This document shows positions 1 to 13,500 of a stretch of 64,000 nt of DNA, piece by piece. Each line of letters begins with the position of its first letter. Position 1 is the stretch's first letter. The notes beneath the pieces are model-generated. The model saw only the letters and a list, made by a program, of their open reading frames with translations. It made no database searches and was not told the origin of the DNA. The stretch lies in assembly GCA_031763025.1 (NCBI GenBank), contig JASSKH010000017.1, positions 4,654,041-4,718,040 on the forward strand, read 5' to 3'. The position numbers and the translations under genes were made by a program. This DNA is from Macrocystis pyrifera. Its lineage: Eukaryota; Sar; Phaeophyceae; Laminariales; Laminariaceae.

Positions 1-1340
1 GCCATGCTTCCCGTCTTCGTAGGAAATCTAAACGAATGCATACCGGTATTCTCAAAGAGCGGTGTATTTGCGGGGGCAGGACGTTAGCAAAACCACATTT
101 TATCGGAATTACGAAGCAAGGCGCAGCCACGGGGTTTTCTACTCCTGCATCGACAGCAGCGGTTCAACAGCAGTACAACAGCACCAGAGAAGATGTAAAC
201 TCGTGACTACAGCAGAAGCAGCAGTACATTTTCGACTCCAATTGCTCAAGTCAAACACACATCGTCGAACCTAGCTCATAATCATAGACATACTACATAG
301 GAACCCCTCCGTACTCCTTTTTCCACTCAAGACACCCCCGGGATTTCAAGTCAACCTTATCCTGAAGGGGAACCTTGTATATGTAAATATATACATATAC
401 GTATTAAAAAAAATAGGCGACTGGACGGGTCCATGCGGGAGTTCTCATAGGAACGACGGTGCGTGCCACACTATCTCACATGCGGGGCGACAGAAAAAAT
501 CAAGAAAGAATAACCGATACCTCTCACATGCACACAGCAGCAGCAAGGCAGCAGCAGGTGTTGGGTCATGTCGGTGCCAGTGCCGGCGGCGATGAAATCA
601 CCGAGCTGTACGTGGCGATGTGTGTGTGTGCGGCGATAATTTTCTAGATTTTTGGAACAGGAGATATCGTAGCGGGCTGGGGTTGCGGATGGTTCGCGCG
701 CTAAAAACGTTGTGAGCATTTGATCCCGGAGCAGCCGTGCCGGGAGACTGGACACGATACGGTATTGGAGCTGATATGTTCTAATGCTAACTGAACCGTT
801 GCCTCATCGGTTTATGTGCCGGTATTTTGCGCTGTGTCTTACCTGGTCATCAGGAAGCGAGCCCATCATCATCATCGCGTACACACCAGCACAAGCTGCT
901 CTAAAGGCCACACCCCAATGCATGCTATAGATAGCGCGGTACTCGTTCGACTGGCTGGGTGACAATTATGTTTCAAACCCAGACGTCTAGAGAACGTGTT
1001 GGGTTGGTTCTCCGTCCGCGTCTGACTTTTTGTCTATTTTGCTGTGGTTGTGCAAAACAATTCACTTACGTACCCACACCCCAGACAATGAGTTTCTGGT
1101 GTGAAGCACGCCTTTGCCTGCTTCGGACACGGCTCCATCTCCCACACTCGAATGAGTTGCCAGCTTGGTCCCGGGGCGTTTCCCCAAACCAATGATAAGG
1201 GGGGACGTTGACGTGTAGCGTGAGACAGGGGCGCTTTCTGGCAGTTTTGTTTCGACAGGAGGCGTTTACTCCGTATTTTGCCTGGTTTTTCGCTCAAAAA
1301 TAGTTCCCCGGGGGCGTTTACCGTGATGGGGGCGTTTTTG
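1..1340. other. No recognisable gene
   Basis: Mixed-composition DNA with only short overlapping open frames and no domain-like peptide. I looked here for the missing first F-BAR exon of the downstream gene and did not find one. Confidence 0.5.
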
Positions 1341-1347
1341 TCGCATT

Positions 1348-1378
<31 letters not shown>

Positions 1379-1566
1379 CATCCTCCGGCGGATTGGTAAA
1401 AATAAAGCTTAAGCTCACCACACTTCCACGTTCGCAATTTCGTGTCGTGTGTCAAATTAGCCCATAGGTCCCGTTGTAGCATCAGAACAGGCTGTTGTTA
1501 CCCCTGGACTTTGGGCACGTTGACCCGACCTGACCCCCGAGAGGAGCAGGTGCGGTGGAGATAGCC

Positions 1567-1592
1567 ACCCGGGAGAGTCATCTCTCCCGGGT
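1567..1592. other. Perfect 11-bp hairpin
   Basis: ACCCGGGAGAG, the loop TCAT, then its exact complement CTCTCCCGGGT. It lies inside the inverted-repeat element at 1345-2205. No T-run follows, so it is not an obvious terminator. Confidence 0.7.
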
Positions 1593-1719
1593 AGTGTGGG
1601 ACTTGCGCGAGCTCACCCACTAACAAAAACCGAGGCTATGAGGCCTTCCCGCCGGACTTTGTCCAGTTACGGTCCACCCTCAACCCGTTGGAGCGTTGGT
1701 CCTCAGTTTTTACGGTGTT

Positions 1720-1815
1720 GACCATTTGTCCCGTTTTTTTGGGACAAACCACTCAATTTTTTTTTGCAGTGTGTCCCCGAAACGGGACTGCAGTCCTTAA
1801 AGGGTTGATAACTGC
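1720..1815 (-). mobile_element. MITE-like repeat, CTGCAGTCCCG family (copy 1)
   Basis: Ends in GAAACGGGACTGCAGTCC and AAAGGGTT. These match, reversed, the end of the copy at 25318-25404, and a third copy lies at 23080-23190. A GGGACAAACCACTC motif is shared by the family. The element is nested inside the larger inverted-repeat element. Confidence 0.5.
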
Positions 1816-2248
1816 TACTGCTGTGTGCAGACTGCTGTCGTATGGTGGCCCTGGTGGCCCCTGGTCAGTTCGTAATTCTCCGCAGAACTCTGATCCACGT
1901 TGACGCGGTCCCCGCACTGTTCAGGGTAGTGGCTGCAATGTACGCGATTCTCCGCACAGTCCGTGATAGCGCGGTACCGCACTACCTACCTAGGCACCCG
2001 CAATTGTCCGGTACCGCACTATCCCGGGACAGTGCGGGATCTCGCAATAGTGCCGTCACGGAGTCGTCTGGTGTTCCAACGGGAGCTGTGGGCTACATTG
2101 ACACACGACACGAAATTGGAACGTGGAAGTGTGGTGAGCTTAAGCTTTATTTTTGCCAATCCGCCGGAGGATAAAAAAAATAAAAAAAATAAAAACACCA
2201 CACTATTTGCGGGCCCACGACTGCTTGTGTAGCTGCTGTTACTATTAA

Positions 2249-2731
<483 letters not shown>

Positions 2732-3090
2732 TCGACACTACAATACTGCTGCTACTATTACTACTACTTGGTACCGATCACGTATATACTGATACTGTAC
2801 TGCTGTGTTAACTTTGTTCGCTGTGTTGACTTTGTTCAAGCGTAGGTGTATTTGCGACCGCCGAACAGCCTGCTGCTGCTCGAAAACCAGCGTACCTACC
2901 ATTCCACAGACAGAAAATCAAATATTCGCAGTTTGATAGCTACATTTCGCAGACATTTTACGTTCAAGAAACGAGGCAAAAAACAAACACCCAAAACATC
3001 CCCCTAACCCCCGTCCCTCCTCCCCCCCCCCCCCGCCTCCCGGGGGGGCGGTGTCGTTTTCCATTCCTTTGGTTTTCGACACGGAATCAG

Positions 3091-3264
3091 GCGTTTCGGG
3101 ACGGCTTGGAGACAGGGACTTTTCGCGAGGGTCTTGAGGGTCTTCGGTCGGACCTCTTGAACAAGGCGGTGCAGCACCGCCAGCTGGCGAAAAACCTTAC
3201 GACGGATGTGCTCGACCCCCTCACTGAGCTGAAGGGGCAGATCGGGTCCAAGACGAGATCCCTG
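3091..3264 (+). CDS. Exon: F-BAR helix 2 region
   Basis: Fifty-eight codons beginning AFRDGLETG and ending KTRSL. It lies between ..AATCAG (acceptor) and GTGAGC (donor), and both borders are phase 0. TFREGLEGLRSDLLNKAVQH and LAKNLTTDVLDPLTELK fit the part of F-BAR domains where a helix contains H..LA..L...V..PL..L. It is the first exon I can support. Confidence 0.75.
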
Positions 3265-4291
3265 GTGAGCTAGGAGGGTTTGCAGCGGCGAGGCGTTGCG
3301 GTCGGTCTGTAGGTTGATTGGTTTGTCGCTTGTTGGTGTTGATGTTGGTGGTGTTAGTGTTGGTGATGATGGTGGTGGTAGAGGTGGAGGTGATGGGGGT
3401 GGTCTTGTGTAGCTGTTGTGTTGCCGCTGCTGTTGCTTTTGTCGATTTTGTCGTGAGAGGGAGGGGTCACCTCGTTGTCTCGCGTTTTTTTGTGTTGGGC
3501 AGCGGCGTGCATGCCGTGGAGGGTGGCAGAGCAGTGGCCGCGCGCGGAGTTAAGGAGCTCTCCAGCGACTGCAATACTTGTCGGCCAGGGGAGGGGGGGG
3601 GGTTACTGATGTCCTGAATGGCTGTAGTCGTATGACCATAGACCCTCGCATCCTTGCAATGCCGGGACGGAGCACGTCGGTTTTTCACCGACCAGGAAGA
3701 GGCGGGGTGTGTGTGTGTGTGTGGGGGGGGGGCAGATTCTGCGCATGAAGCGCCCTTGCCGTTCTACTGTGCTCCAGAAGACGACTCCATCAGGGGGGCT
3801 TGCTTGCTAGCCCCAAAGTAACCCAACGCGCCCGCCCTCCCTTGCCCCTCACCCCGTCCCTTCCCCCCCTTGTCAAACACCGCGCTCTTCATCTCTTACC
3901 TACGTATGTGCCTGTGTCGCGCTTTTGCGTTTTCTGTCTCCTTCTGTCTCTGTCTGTCGCTCGGTGTCATGTCGTGTTCCGCTGTCTGCCTTCCCCCCCA
4001 TTGCTTCGATGGGCGACAACTAATTCGCACGGAAAGGCGACGAGAGCGTCCAAGTTGCAGCGAGATGCTCGAGGAATAGACGAGAAGTACCGACGGTCGC
4101 ACGCGAAGGTATGTAGGCATTCCTATCTCCGCGGCAACTATTGCTACCGCTATCGCTGCCGATGCTGCCGCCGCCTCAACTGCCGCCACAACCGCAGCTT
4201 CCAACGCCCACAAACGCTGCCCCCACTGCCACCGTTTCGTGTTGTTTGTTTTACCTGGTATATATGTCATTGGCTCAGGGTCTTCGCCTGT

Positions 4292-4332
<41 letters not shown>

Positions 4333-5235
4333 ACCCCCCCCCCGTCTCATGTGTGCGTGCGTGCTTGTACACGCAAGAAAAATATTTCGACCGAGCACGT
4401 ATCCTCCCCCCCCCCCGCAACCCCCAATCCTACCCCCCCCCCCCCAAGGCAAACAGCCAACGAGTACCACTCTGACGGGACTTTAAAGTCCATTTTATAT
4501 GTATATCAGAGACCAAACAGGGCTTATATTTCTGGTCATACGCCCCCCCCCCCCCCTCCTCCGGAAAGTCATACGACTATGGCCACGCATGATAAGTAGT
4601 ACACCCCCCCCCCCCCCCCCGGCTTATAAGCGTTTCACGATTGGCGACTATTTGCTTGGGATTAGTGAGGGATCACGTTTTGCATCGGTAGAAGGGTTGA
4701 CCTCCAATCGCCCCATCCCCCTTCCCGATATTCTATACTTGGTTTAAAGGGGTTGGCTTGGCGTCGGTTGGTGACGACGTTGTAAAACACACCTCTCATT
4801 GCGTGAACTAGACAACCAGGGTGCCTTTTTTTTCTTTTTCGGCGGTCACCAGGGCTGGCGGTCGAGTTGGATCAGTTTTTGTGCGGGGAGAATCCTACCT
4901 CCGCACAAGAGGGATGATCGCACCACGTAGTGTGTATATGGTGAGGCACCCTCGAGGCAGTTACATGGTAAACCCATTGCTGTCTCCGGAAGTGGCCACA
5001 CCAGAAAATTAATGAATTCATTGAAGCTGTTCTAAGTATGCCAGAAAATCCGCCTCTAAGCGGTTCTTAGTAGGATGCAGCTCACCCTTCACGCGACTCG
5101 CCCAACACCTCATGGCGCTTCGCGCTTGGTGCAAGCAATGTCTGCCTGGTCGGCGAAAACCCGACGTCACCCATCCCGGTATTATAGGGATGCGAGTCTA
5201 TGTTCACACGACTCCGGCCATGCATGATAATGAGT

Positions 5236-5279
<44 letters not shown>

Positions 5280-8200
5280 CGCCTGCCAGTACCATCGGTG
5301 TCACCGGGAAGCGGCCTTGTGTCTGACGGCCGCCGTCGACGGCGGAGCCGTGGTGTTGCCTTCAACAGAGCCCGTTATCAGTACTAACAATCATGGTAGC
5401 AGTTTTAGGGAGGGTGGGGCGGGGCGCGGAAGCCCTCAGCTTGAGCGGGCGTCCACCGAGGGGGCCGCCGGCACGGGGGGTGAAGGGTCTAGCGGTAGCA
5501 GTAGCGGTAGCGCTACTGCTGGTGGTGATGGTGGTGGTGGTGGTGGGTGGTGGTGGTGGCGGTGGTGGTGTCGTCGGCCGCAATGGTATTGCTGGAGGTA
5601 GCGCTAACCCTAACGCTAACGCTACGAGAGCAGGCGCTAGCTCTCCGGCGCCGGCGCCGCGGCTGAAGAGGAGGGCGATGTCAGTGACGCTCGACAAGGT
5701 CCGCGAGGCCATGCCCTCGGCTTCCAACAAGAAGGACCTCGTGCAGTGGTTCCTGCCCACGGAGAAGAACCGGAAGGAGTCGCTGATCGAGGCGGCGCAG
5801 GCCGCGGCCGAAGCGGCGGAGGAGGCGCGCCGGTCCTGCCTCGCCAGCTGGGCCGTCCTGCGCTCGAGCCTCTTCAACGCGATTCAGGTGTGAGGTTGGG
5901 GATAGGTCTAGTAGGTGGGGGTTTGGATGTGGGGCTGGCGTTTTGGAGCTGGGGTTGAGTTTTTTTTTTTGTTTCGGGCATGGAGTGGTTGGGCTGTACT
6001 ACTGTAGTATTTAATACCGGTAGGCGTTTTGCTCGTTTTTTCGCATGTTGCGATTTTTTGTCTGTGTCACGCAGGCTGGGATGCTGCTCTGGTTCCACCG
6101 TAGGTTGCGTGCTAGCAAGGGAGCCTCCACCCTCCCTTGCTCCCTTCCTTCCTTCCTTCCTTCTTTCCTCCCCCCCGTCCTTCCTTCCTTCCTTCCTTTC
6201 TTGTACGCACGCCCTCTAGGACTCTTGCACTACTTTTCCTCTCACTGGCCGACCGCTTCGTCCCGTGGCGGTTTGTGTTTCAAGCGATGTATTTTGTCGG
6301 GAAGTGGCTACCCGGACTCCTGTATACTATGGTATCGTGGTTGGCTGTACGGGGGTCCACGGCAGAAGGAAAGCCCCCCCCCCCCCCCGCGCCCCTCCGT
6401 CCTGCAGACAGTCGCAAGAAACACGTTGATTCTTACCTCCGCTCCCTGCCCCCCCCCGCTCCTCCCCCTCCCCCTCCCTCCTCACTCCGGCGGCCATGCA
6501 TGGTATTGAAAATGCCTCCCCCCCCCCCCCTCCCCCTCCCCCTCCCCCTCCCCTTCCTCTCTCCCCGCTTCGCCCCCATTCTTCTTCCACGCTCCCTTGT
6601 CGCCCCCCCCTTGCCCAACCCCCTCTTTCCAACGTGTGTGCAATGAACTCCGTCCCCCTCCTCAGGAGTTCCAGCGAGTGCTAACCGACTTCCAGGCCTG
6701 CGAGGAGCAGCTGGTGTCGGAGGCGCAGGATGGTATGCGCAAGCACGTGGTCTTTGAGAGCAGCTCGCTCGCGAACCAGCAGTACGACGCGCAGATGCTC
6801 TTCAAGGTGTTTTGGGTAGTTGGTTGGATGGCGAAAATAAGCCAACCAGTCGACTTGGTTTTATCAATATACTTGTCTGGGTGGAAATATTGGGGGATTT
6901 TAGACGCTAACATGAAGACCAAGCGGTCTTTTAATAATTACGCTCAGGGTGGATGTATGTTCGGTTGTTGTTCTCACATTGGCCCATCGCCGAAAATGTA
7001 TTCCGTGTGGTCAGAGGACGGGCTCCAATACCTCTTGTGTCTTGTGTGTCTACGTATGTGTTCGGTGGTTTGGTTGACCTGTCTGTGTGTCGGTCGGTCT
7101 GTCTGTCGTGTGTCTATCTGTATGTTCCCTGTCTGTGTGTCTGCCTGTGAGTGTCTGCCAGTCTGTCTGGCTGTCTGGCCGTCTGCCTGGCTGTCTGCCT
7201 GTCTAACTGCCTTGCCTGTCTGTTGGCCACCAACCAGTGCACAGTGTCGAAGAACTAATCTCGCCGCTCCCCCCCCATCCCCTATCCCCCTGTCTTCTCC
7301 TCCATCACGTTTTTCTTTTTCCTTTGCATAATAACGACACTTGCCAAACAAAAAAAAACGGGAAAAAAATCAGGTAATGGAGGCCGTGAACGTAGAGATA
7401 GACCTGCGCAACTTCATCCGAAACGCTCGCCGCGAGGTCGCCAATGACGCGATGGCTGCCGCCGTCACCTTGGCAGCGGCACCTTCACCACCAAGATCAA
7501 CAGGGTCAACATCACCAGTTCCAGTACCACCACCAGCAGCAGCTGCAACAACGGAAAACCAAGCGACAGACTCGGGCGTAGCGGGGGCGGGGGTGGGAGC
7601 GGGAGGAGGGGTGGCGGATGCGGCACACACGGGGGGAGGCGTTTTCTTACGCAATGGAGGAGGGGGGACGGGGCCGGAGGCCGGAGTGGGGGTGGAGGCG
7701 GGGGTGGGAGTGTTGTCCAGCCGCACGAACCAGCGGGGCGCGTCTCAGGCGTTTCAGAAGTTGTTCGGGGTTGGCCCGGTGGGTGATCGCTGTATAAGGA
7801 GGGGGGAGGGAGGGGGGGGAGGGGGGTACTCGATATCATGTGGTACTCGATATCGTGTATGGCCGTAGTCGTATGACCATAGACCCCCGCATCCGTACAA
7901 TGCCGGGACGGAGCACGTCGGGTTTTCACCGACCAAACGGACATTGCTTGCGCCAAGCGCGAAACGCCGTGAGATGTTTGGCGAGTCGCGTGAAGGGTGA
8001 GCTACATCCTACTAACAAACGCTTGTGAGGCGGACTTGCATATGGACGACAGCTTCAATGAATTAATTTAATTTCCTGTGTGGCCACTTCCAGAAACAGC
8101 AGAGGATAGAGGGGGTAGGGGGTAGTATGTAACTTCCTCGTGGGTGCCTTATCATACCATAAACAATACGTGATACGATCATTTCCCCTGTGCGAAGTAA

Positions 8201-10480
8201 AGGTTCTCCACCCCGCACAAATGATCTATTAATAACTCGACCACCAGCTGTGACCGACCGCCGAAAATAATAAAAGTACCTTGATTGTCTATCTTAATTA
8301 GTGAGCGATATCCTAATGTCGTTGCCAGCCGACGCCAATCCATCCTTTATATGATATATATGGGAGGGGGCACGTCGATTTGGTGCGTTTGGAAGGGTTG
8401 CTGTTGCAGCTCTTTTGCCTTGTACTGCTGGGAAACCGACCCTACTGTTTCAAGTCAAAATGCTTTGGAGAGCTGTGAAGGTTGTTGATCTTGACGGGAG
8501 CCGGAGGGAGGGAAGAGGTGGGCCGGCCGCTTGTTGAGCGGGGAAATTTGTATGACGATCTGAGAAAACGCAACATGAACGTGGCTTCCCCCCCCCCCAC
8601 GCCCTGCCGCCGCTCCCGTTGCCCCCCCCCCCCCACCTCGCTCCCAACCTAGTCTATTTTTTTATTTTCGTCGCACCCTCTATTACGGGGGACCATAGTA
8701 AACAGGACCTACGGTACACACAAAAACATATATATTTACCTATTGCTACTAACGATACTTGGTCCTATTTACTATGGGCCCCCGTAATAGAATACACGCA
8801 GTTTGTGCCCCCCCCCCCTCCCCCTCCTCCCCCCTCCGCCTTGAAGGGTTGAACAAACCCCCTCGCTCGCTCGTTGACTCGCTCAAACTCTCGCTGGCTC
8901 ACTCGCTTCATCGATCGCGTCTCTCGGACCCTCGCTCCTTTGATGTGGATGCGATCGAATTATCAACACCAAGCTCGCAAAAGATTAGTTTGGAGTAATT
9001 TTTCGATTCACACACTGCTTTGGTTTTTTAATTTCCTTTATGGATGTTTCAACTTCCGTTCTCTGTTTTGTTTTTTTGAACGTTAACGGTTGGGGATTTT
9101 TTTTCAAACTTTTTTTGGCTTTTTGTTTTTCGTTCTCAACATTCGCTCTTTTTCTTTTCTCTTCTTTTCTTTTCTTTTTCACACAACCTTGCGCTTCTTT
9201 TGCTTCCCGTTTTTTCGACCCTGATTTTTTTTTTTTTTTTTTTTCCGACTTCGCCTCCTCGTGTGTGTGCGTGTGTATGTTTTATTTTCAGGACCTTCCC
9301 GCGCCTCCTACGAAGGAACCGTGGGTCCCCCCGGAAGTCGACGGTGAGGCTCCGGCAGCATGCCAGCAGACGCTGGTGGAGCTGTTCCATGTGCCCCTCA
9401 TGACCAAGGTAGGTACTCGTTGGGGAGGGGGGGGGGGGGCTTTGCTCTTGGTTTTGGCCCTTGCTTCACTTTGCCTTCGATCTGCCTTTGTTTCGCCTTC
9501 AGTTTTCCCACTGGTTAATGTTGTCTTGGGTCTCACCTTGGTTTGCTTTCGATTGCGTTCGGTTTGTTGTGGCGTTTGATTTGCGTTTGGACTGCCTTTG
9601 TTTTGCCTTTTGGTTCGCCTTGCCTTGTCTTGGTTTGCCTTTGACTCGCCTTTTGGCATGCCGTTGCCCTGCCTTCTGCCTTGCCTTTGCTCTGCAGAGG
9701 TGGTGGTGCAGTATGTTGTTGGGGAGGGGAAGGGAGGAGGGGAGGAACCGGGGAGGAACCGGGGAGGGGGGATGACTGTGTCCGTGATGGCTTGGGGTCG
9801 GGAGTTCTTGGGGGGAAGGGGAGGAATGTCCTTGTGCCCCTCATGCAAATCTCTACATCTGTCTCTCTCTCGCCCTCCCTTTCTCCCTCCCTCCCTTCCT
9901 CCCTCCCACTATCTCTGGCCCCTCCACACCCACACCCCCGTGGACTTCAGGAGGATATATCACGATATTTGGACTCCACCGACCCGGTGGCGGGAGCGGC
10001 AGCGAGCGAGGCGGCGGCGGCAGCAATCAAGGTAAAGCGTTCGGGCCTGTGCCCCCTGGGCGCGTCGTGGAACAGATCAGACCAGATACCCCTTTCATGC
10101 TAAGTGTTTGTGTTATTGTTCGTTTAAGAAGCTTGGGGGGGGAGGGGGAGACTGGGGGAGGAAGGGTGGGAGGAGGGTGGAGGAGGGCGAATGGGGTGGA
10201 GGAGGTGGTGGGGGGGGGGGGGGGGGGGCGTACTCCTTTGTTGCTTGCCTTAGTCATTTGACCATTGACCACGCATCCCTTTCGAGACGGAGCACCGTTC
10301 CTGGGGCATGGTGGGAGCGTGACGGGTCAGGAGGTGGGGATGTGGAAGGCGGGGCGGGGCGGGGGGGGAAGGGGGGGGGGGAGGGAAGGGTGCCTTTCAG
10401 TATCAAATTTTGGACAAAATGGTTGGAATTTTGTTTGGATATCCTTTGCAGCAGCAAAAAAGTTGTATGGAGTTCCCCTC

Positions 10481-10542
<62 letters not shown>

Positions 10543-13500
10543 TCGGCTGTTTCCTGTATCTTGTCTTTTGCTGTTCGTGCTTAAATATTTGATGTGTACA
10601 TGTTCATAGGCTCTGGGGATCACCGCGCTCGCTGGCGGGGCTGATGTCGGGGAGACGGCGGCGGCGGCGGGTGGGAGAGGGGTCGGCGGACGATTGAGCG
10701 CCGCGGCGAGGGATGCTCAGACGGACGCGGCCTTGGCCAAGCTTCCGTCGCACTACCCGATGGTGACGCCGGCGGCGAGCGTGTACGAGGTGCTCGGGTT
10801 CGCGGCGCAGGCGAGACACGCCAAGAACTACGCCGATATCCTGGCCGGAACTGTCTCGATAACATATAATGGCGATGGTGGTGATGGCGGTGTCGGTGGT
10901 GGCCGTGGTGATGAAGGTGGTGGTGGTGGTGGTGGCGGTGGTAGTGTTGGTGGTGGTCGGAGTGGCGGTAGCGTCGGCGGCGGCGAGAAAGCGGGCGACA
11001 GACATAGGAGGACGTCCTCCGATAACCGGCGATTGTCAGCGCCACCGTCTCTGGTGGGCAGCAAGGACAGGGGCGGCGCCCCATCCAGCGTTAGCACCGG
11101 CGGCGGTGGTGGTAAGAAGTTCGATGCGGCGGCGACGGCGGCGGCTGTGGCGGCTGCAACCGCCGGTGTAGCGCGACCCCCCGCGGAGAAAAAACCGCCG
11201 GGAGGAAAAGGAGCTGGCGGGGGCGGCGGAGGCGGAGTGGGAGGGGGAGGGGGGGCAGGAGGAGGAGGAGGACGTGGAGGAGGACGAGGAGAAGGAAGAC
11301 GAGAGGGAGCAGGAGAAGGGAGGAGGGGGACGGGGGCGAGGAGGAGGAGGGAGAAAAGGAGGGAGAGGGGGAGAGGGAGGAGGTGGAAGCGAGACGCCCG
11401 CGGAGGTAGTGTCTTCGTTGTTTGCTGCCGCGGCTGCCGCCTTTAGGTCCGCTGACACCCCGTCGGAGGCGAGGGTCGTGGTGGCGATGAAAGACGCGGC
11501 AGCAACAGCACCAGCACCAGCAGTAGCGGTGGAAACACCGACAGTAGAAGCACCAATAGAAGCGCCGACGATCGCCGCACCAGCAACACCGGCGGCAGCA
11601 GCTACAGCAGAAGCGACAGCAGCAGCTACAGCAGAAGCGACAGCAGAAGCACCTGAAGCAGTACCCGCAGCAGTAGCAGCACCAACACCACCGACAGCAA
11701 CAACTCCGGCAGAGACAGCCACAATTCTGTCGGCGGCGGCGGCGGCGGTGGCGGCAGAAGTAGAAGTAGACGCAACGACACTGACAGCACAAACATCGAC
11801 ACCAACATCAACATCAACGTCAGCAGCAGCAATAGCAGCAGCAGCATCCGAAGCAGCCGCGGCGTCAACAGCAGTAGCAGGAGAAACAGCAGAAACAGCA
11901 GGAGCAGGAGCGGCAGCGGAAACCACAGACGCGGCAGCAACAGCAGAAGAAGCAGCAGCAACAGCGGAAGCGGAAGCAGAAGCACGACACGTCGACGCCA
12001 ACACCACCACTACCCTGCCCCCTCCCACTCCCCCCATCGCCACCGCCTCCACCTCTGCACGCAACCGCACCGGCACCAACCATAGCACCCGTAGTGGCAG
12101 CAGCGGCAGCAGCGGGTAGTAAGGGCAAGGTCAAAAGCATCAAGCCGCCGGCATCGCCCTGCCTGGCGCTCGCCGCCGAGCGCCCCTCTGTGTTCGCCGT
12201 TACCCTAGCGGAGGATGTACTGGAGGCGTTTTATGCGGAGGGGGCGGGGGCTGCGGCAGAAACGAGAGCTGGCGAGTCTTATTCCTCCTCCTCCTCGGGC
12301 GAGGAGGGTGATGAAGGGGGGCGGGGGGGGCGGGAGGAGGGGGGGAGTAAGAGGGGGGGGGAGGGGCAGCGACATCAGTGGTCCCGTGACAGTGGTGGCG
12401 AAGGCGGTGGAAGCTTTGCTGAGGGGAGGCGGTGTGGGGGGGGGAGCGGGGGTGCTGGAGATGGACGACGGAGAGGTTGAGGCCGCCGCTAAGGTCGGAG
12501 ATGGGGAGAGGGGGGGGGGAGGGGGAGTGGTGGACAGGTGCCCTGGACCTTAGCGCAGTGTCCGCGTAAATTAGTCATTGTGGAGGCAAGGAACAACGCG
12601 GCATGCTAAATTGAGACGTTGTCCACACCTTTTGAGGTTTGCTGCATTGTTCAGAGTCTCCACAAGGGTTTTTGTACGCCCACATTGTGCAGGGAGGGGC
12701 GCTGTGTGACGGCGTGTGTGGACGTGGGGTAGGCACCCTGGTTGTTGTTTGTCGGGGTGGTGGTGGTGGTGGTGGGGGTGGTGGGGGTTGTGGTGTGCTG
12801 CACGGGGGGGGGGGGGTCGTCGCCGCCACGCCGTCGTACGTGGTGGTATCGTTTAATCTCTCAGGGGTTACACGCCTGGCCTCGCTTTTCCGTTTCCGTC
12901 ACATAGATTCACTTGTGCGCGAAGGGTTTCCTTGTTGCGCTCGGCATACATCTGGGAGCGGAAAGTAGAGAGGGGGGGGGGGGGGGGGGGGGCTGACGCG
13001 TGATGTAGGGGATTTTTTTTTGCCTGCAGCTCGTACCGGCCCCTTCTATTGCCCTCCCTCAACCCCCCGTCCCTCCTTCCTTCCTTCCCTCCCCTCCCTC
13101 CTTTCTCACTGTCCCCTTTTTCTAACCCGTCCTCTGTATGCCGCGCTTTCTCTCTTCGTCTCTCGTTTCGTCTCTCTCTCCATCTCTTTCTCTTGCTCTC
13201 TTCCCGCCTCTCATGTCGTCTCTCTCTCCGTCTCTCTCGCTCTCTCTTTCCCTCTCCCTTTCCGTTTCTCTCCCTCTCTCCATTTACCTCCCTATCCCTT
13301 CCTCCCTCCCTCCCACTCCCCCTTCCCCGCGCCCCGTGTTCTCTTGTCGAGTAGGCGTGCGGAGACTCACCCTCGTCGAGCAACCGCCTCCTCATTGCGC
13401 TCTGCCAGCGCGCGTGCTCTTCGCCTTCCAGCAGTGGCATTAACCTTGGCGATGGCGGCAATAGCGGTGGCGGTGACGGCTTCTCTCCCATCCTGCTGCC

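Larger units (their letters stand above)
1345..2205. mobile_element. Small element with about 97-bp inverted termini
   Basis: Bases 1380-1476 reappear as the reverse complement at 2077-2174 with only a few mismatches. Both copies have CCTCCGGCGGATTGG near the outer edge. The outer flanks are a T-run on the left and A-rich DNA on the right, as in a MITE or foldback element. The interior has no transposase-like frame. A target duplication cannot be read because of the homopolymer flanks. Confidence 0.6.

Noticed and set aside
3800-4599. Pro- or Gly-rich frames over poly-C tracts
   Set aside because: They come from C-runs in introns; only the 4037-4108 segment has a coding signal.
9136-9390. 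Minus-strand frames across the 9292-9408 exon
   Set aside because: Shadow frames; the plus-strand exon has matching splice sites and phase.
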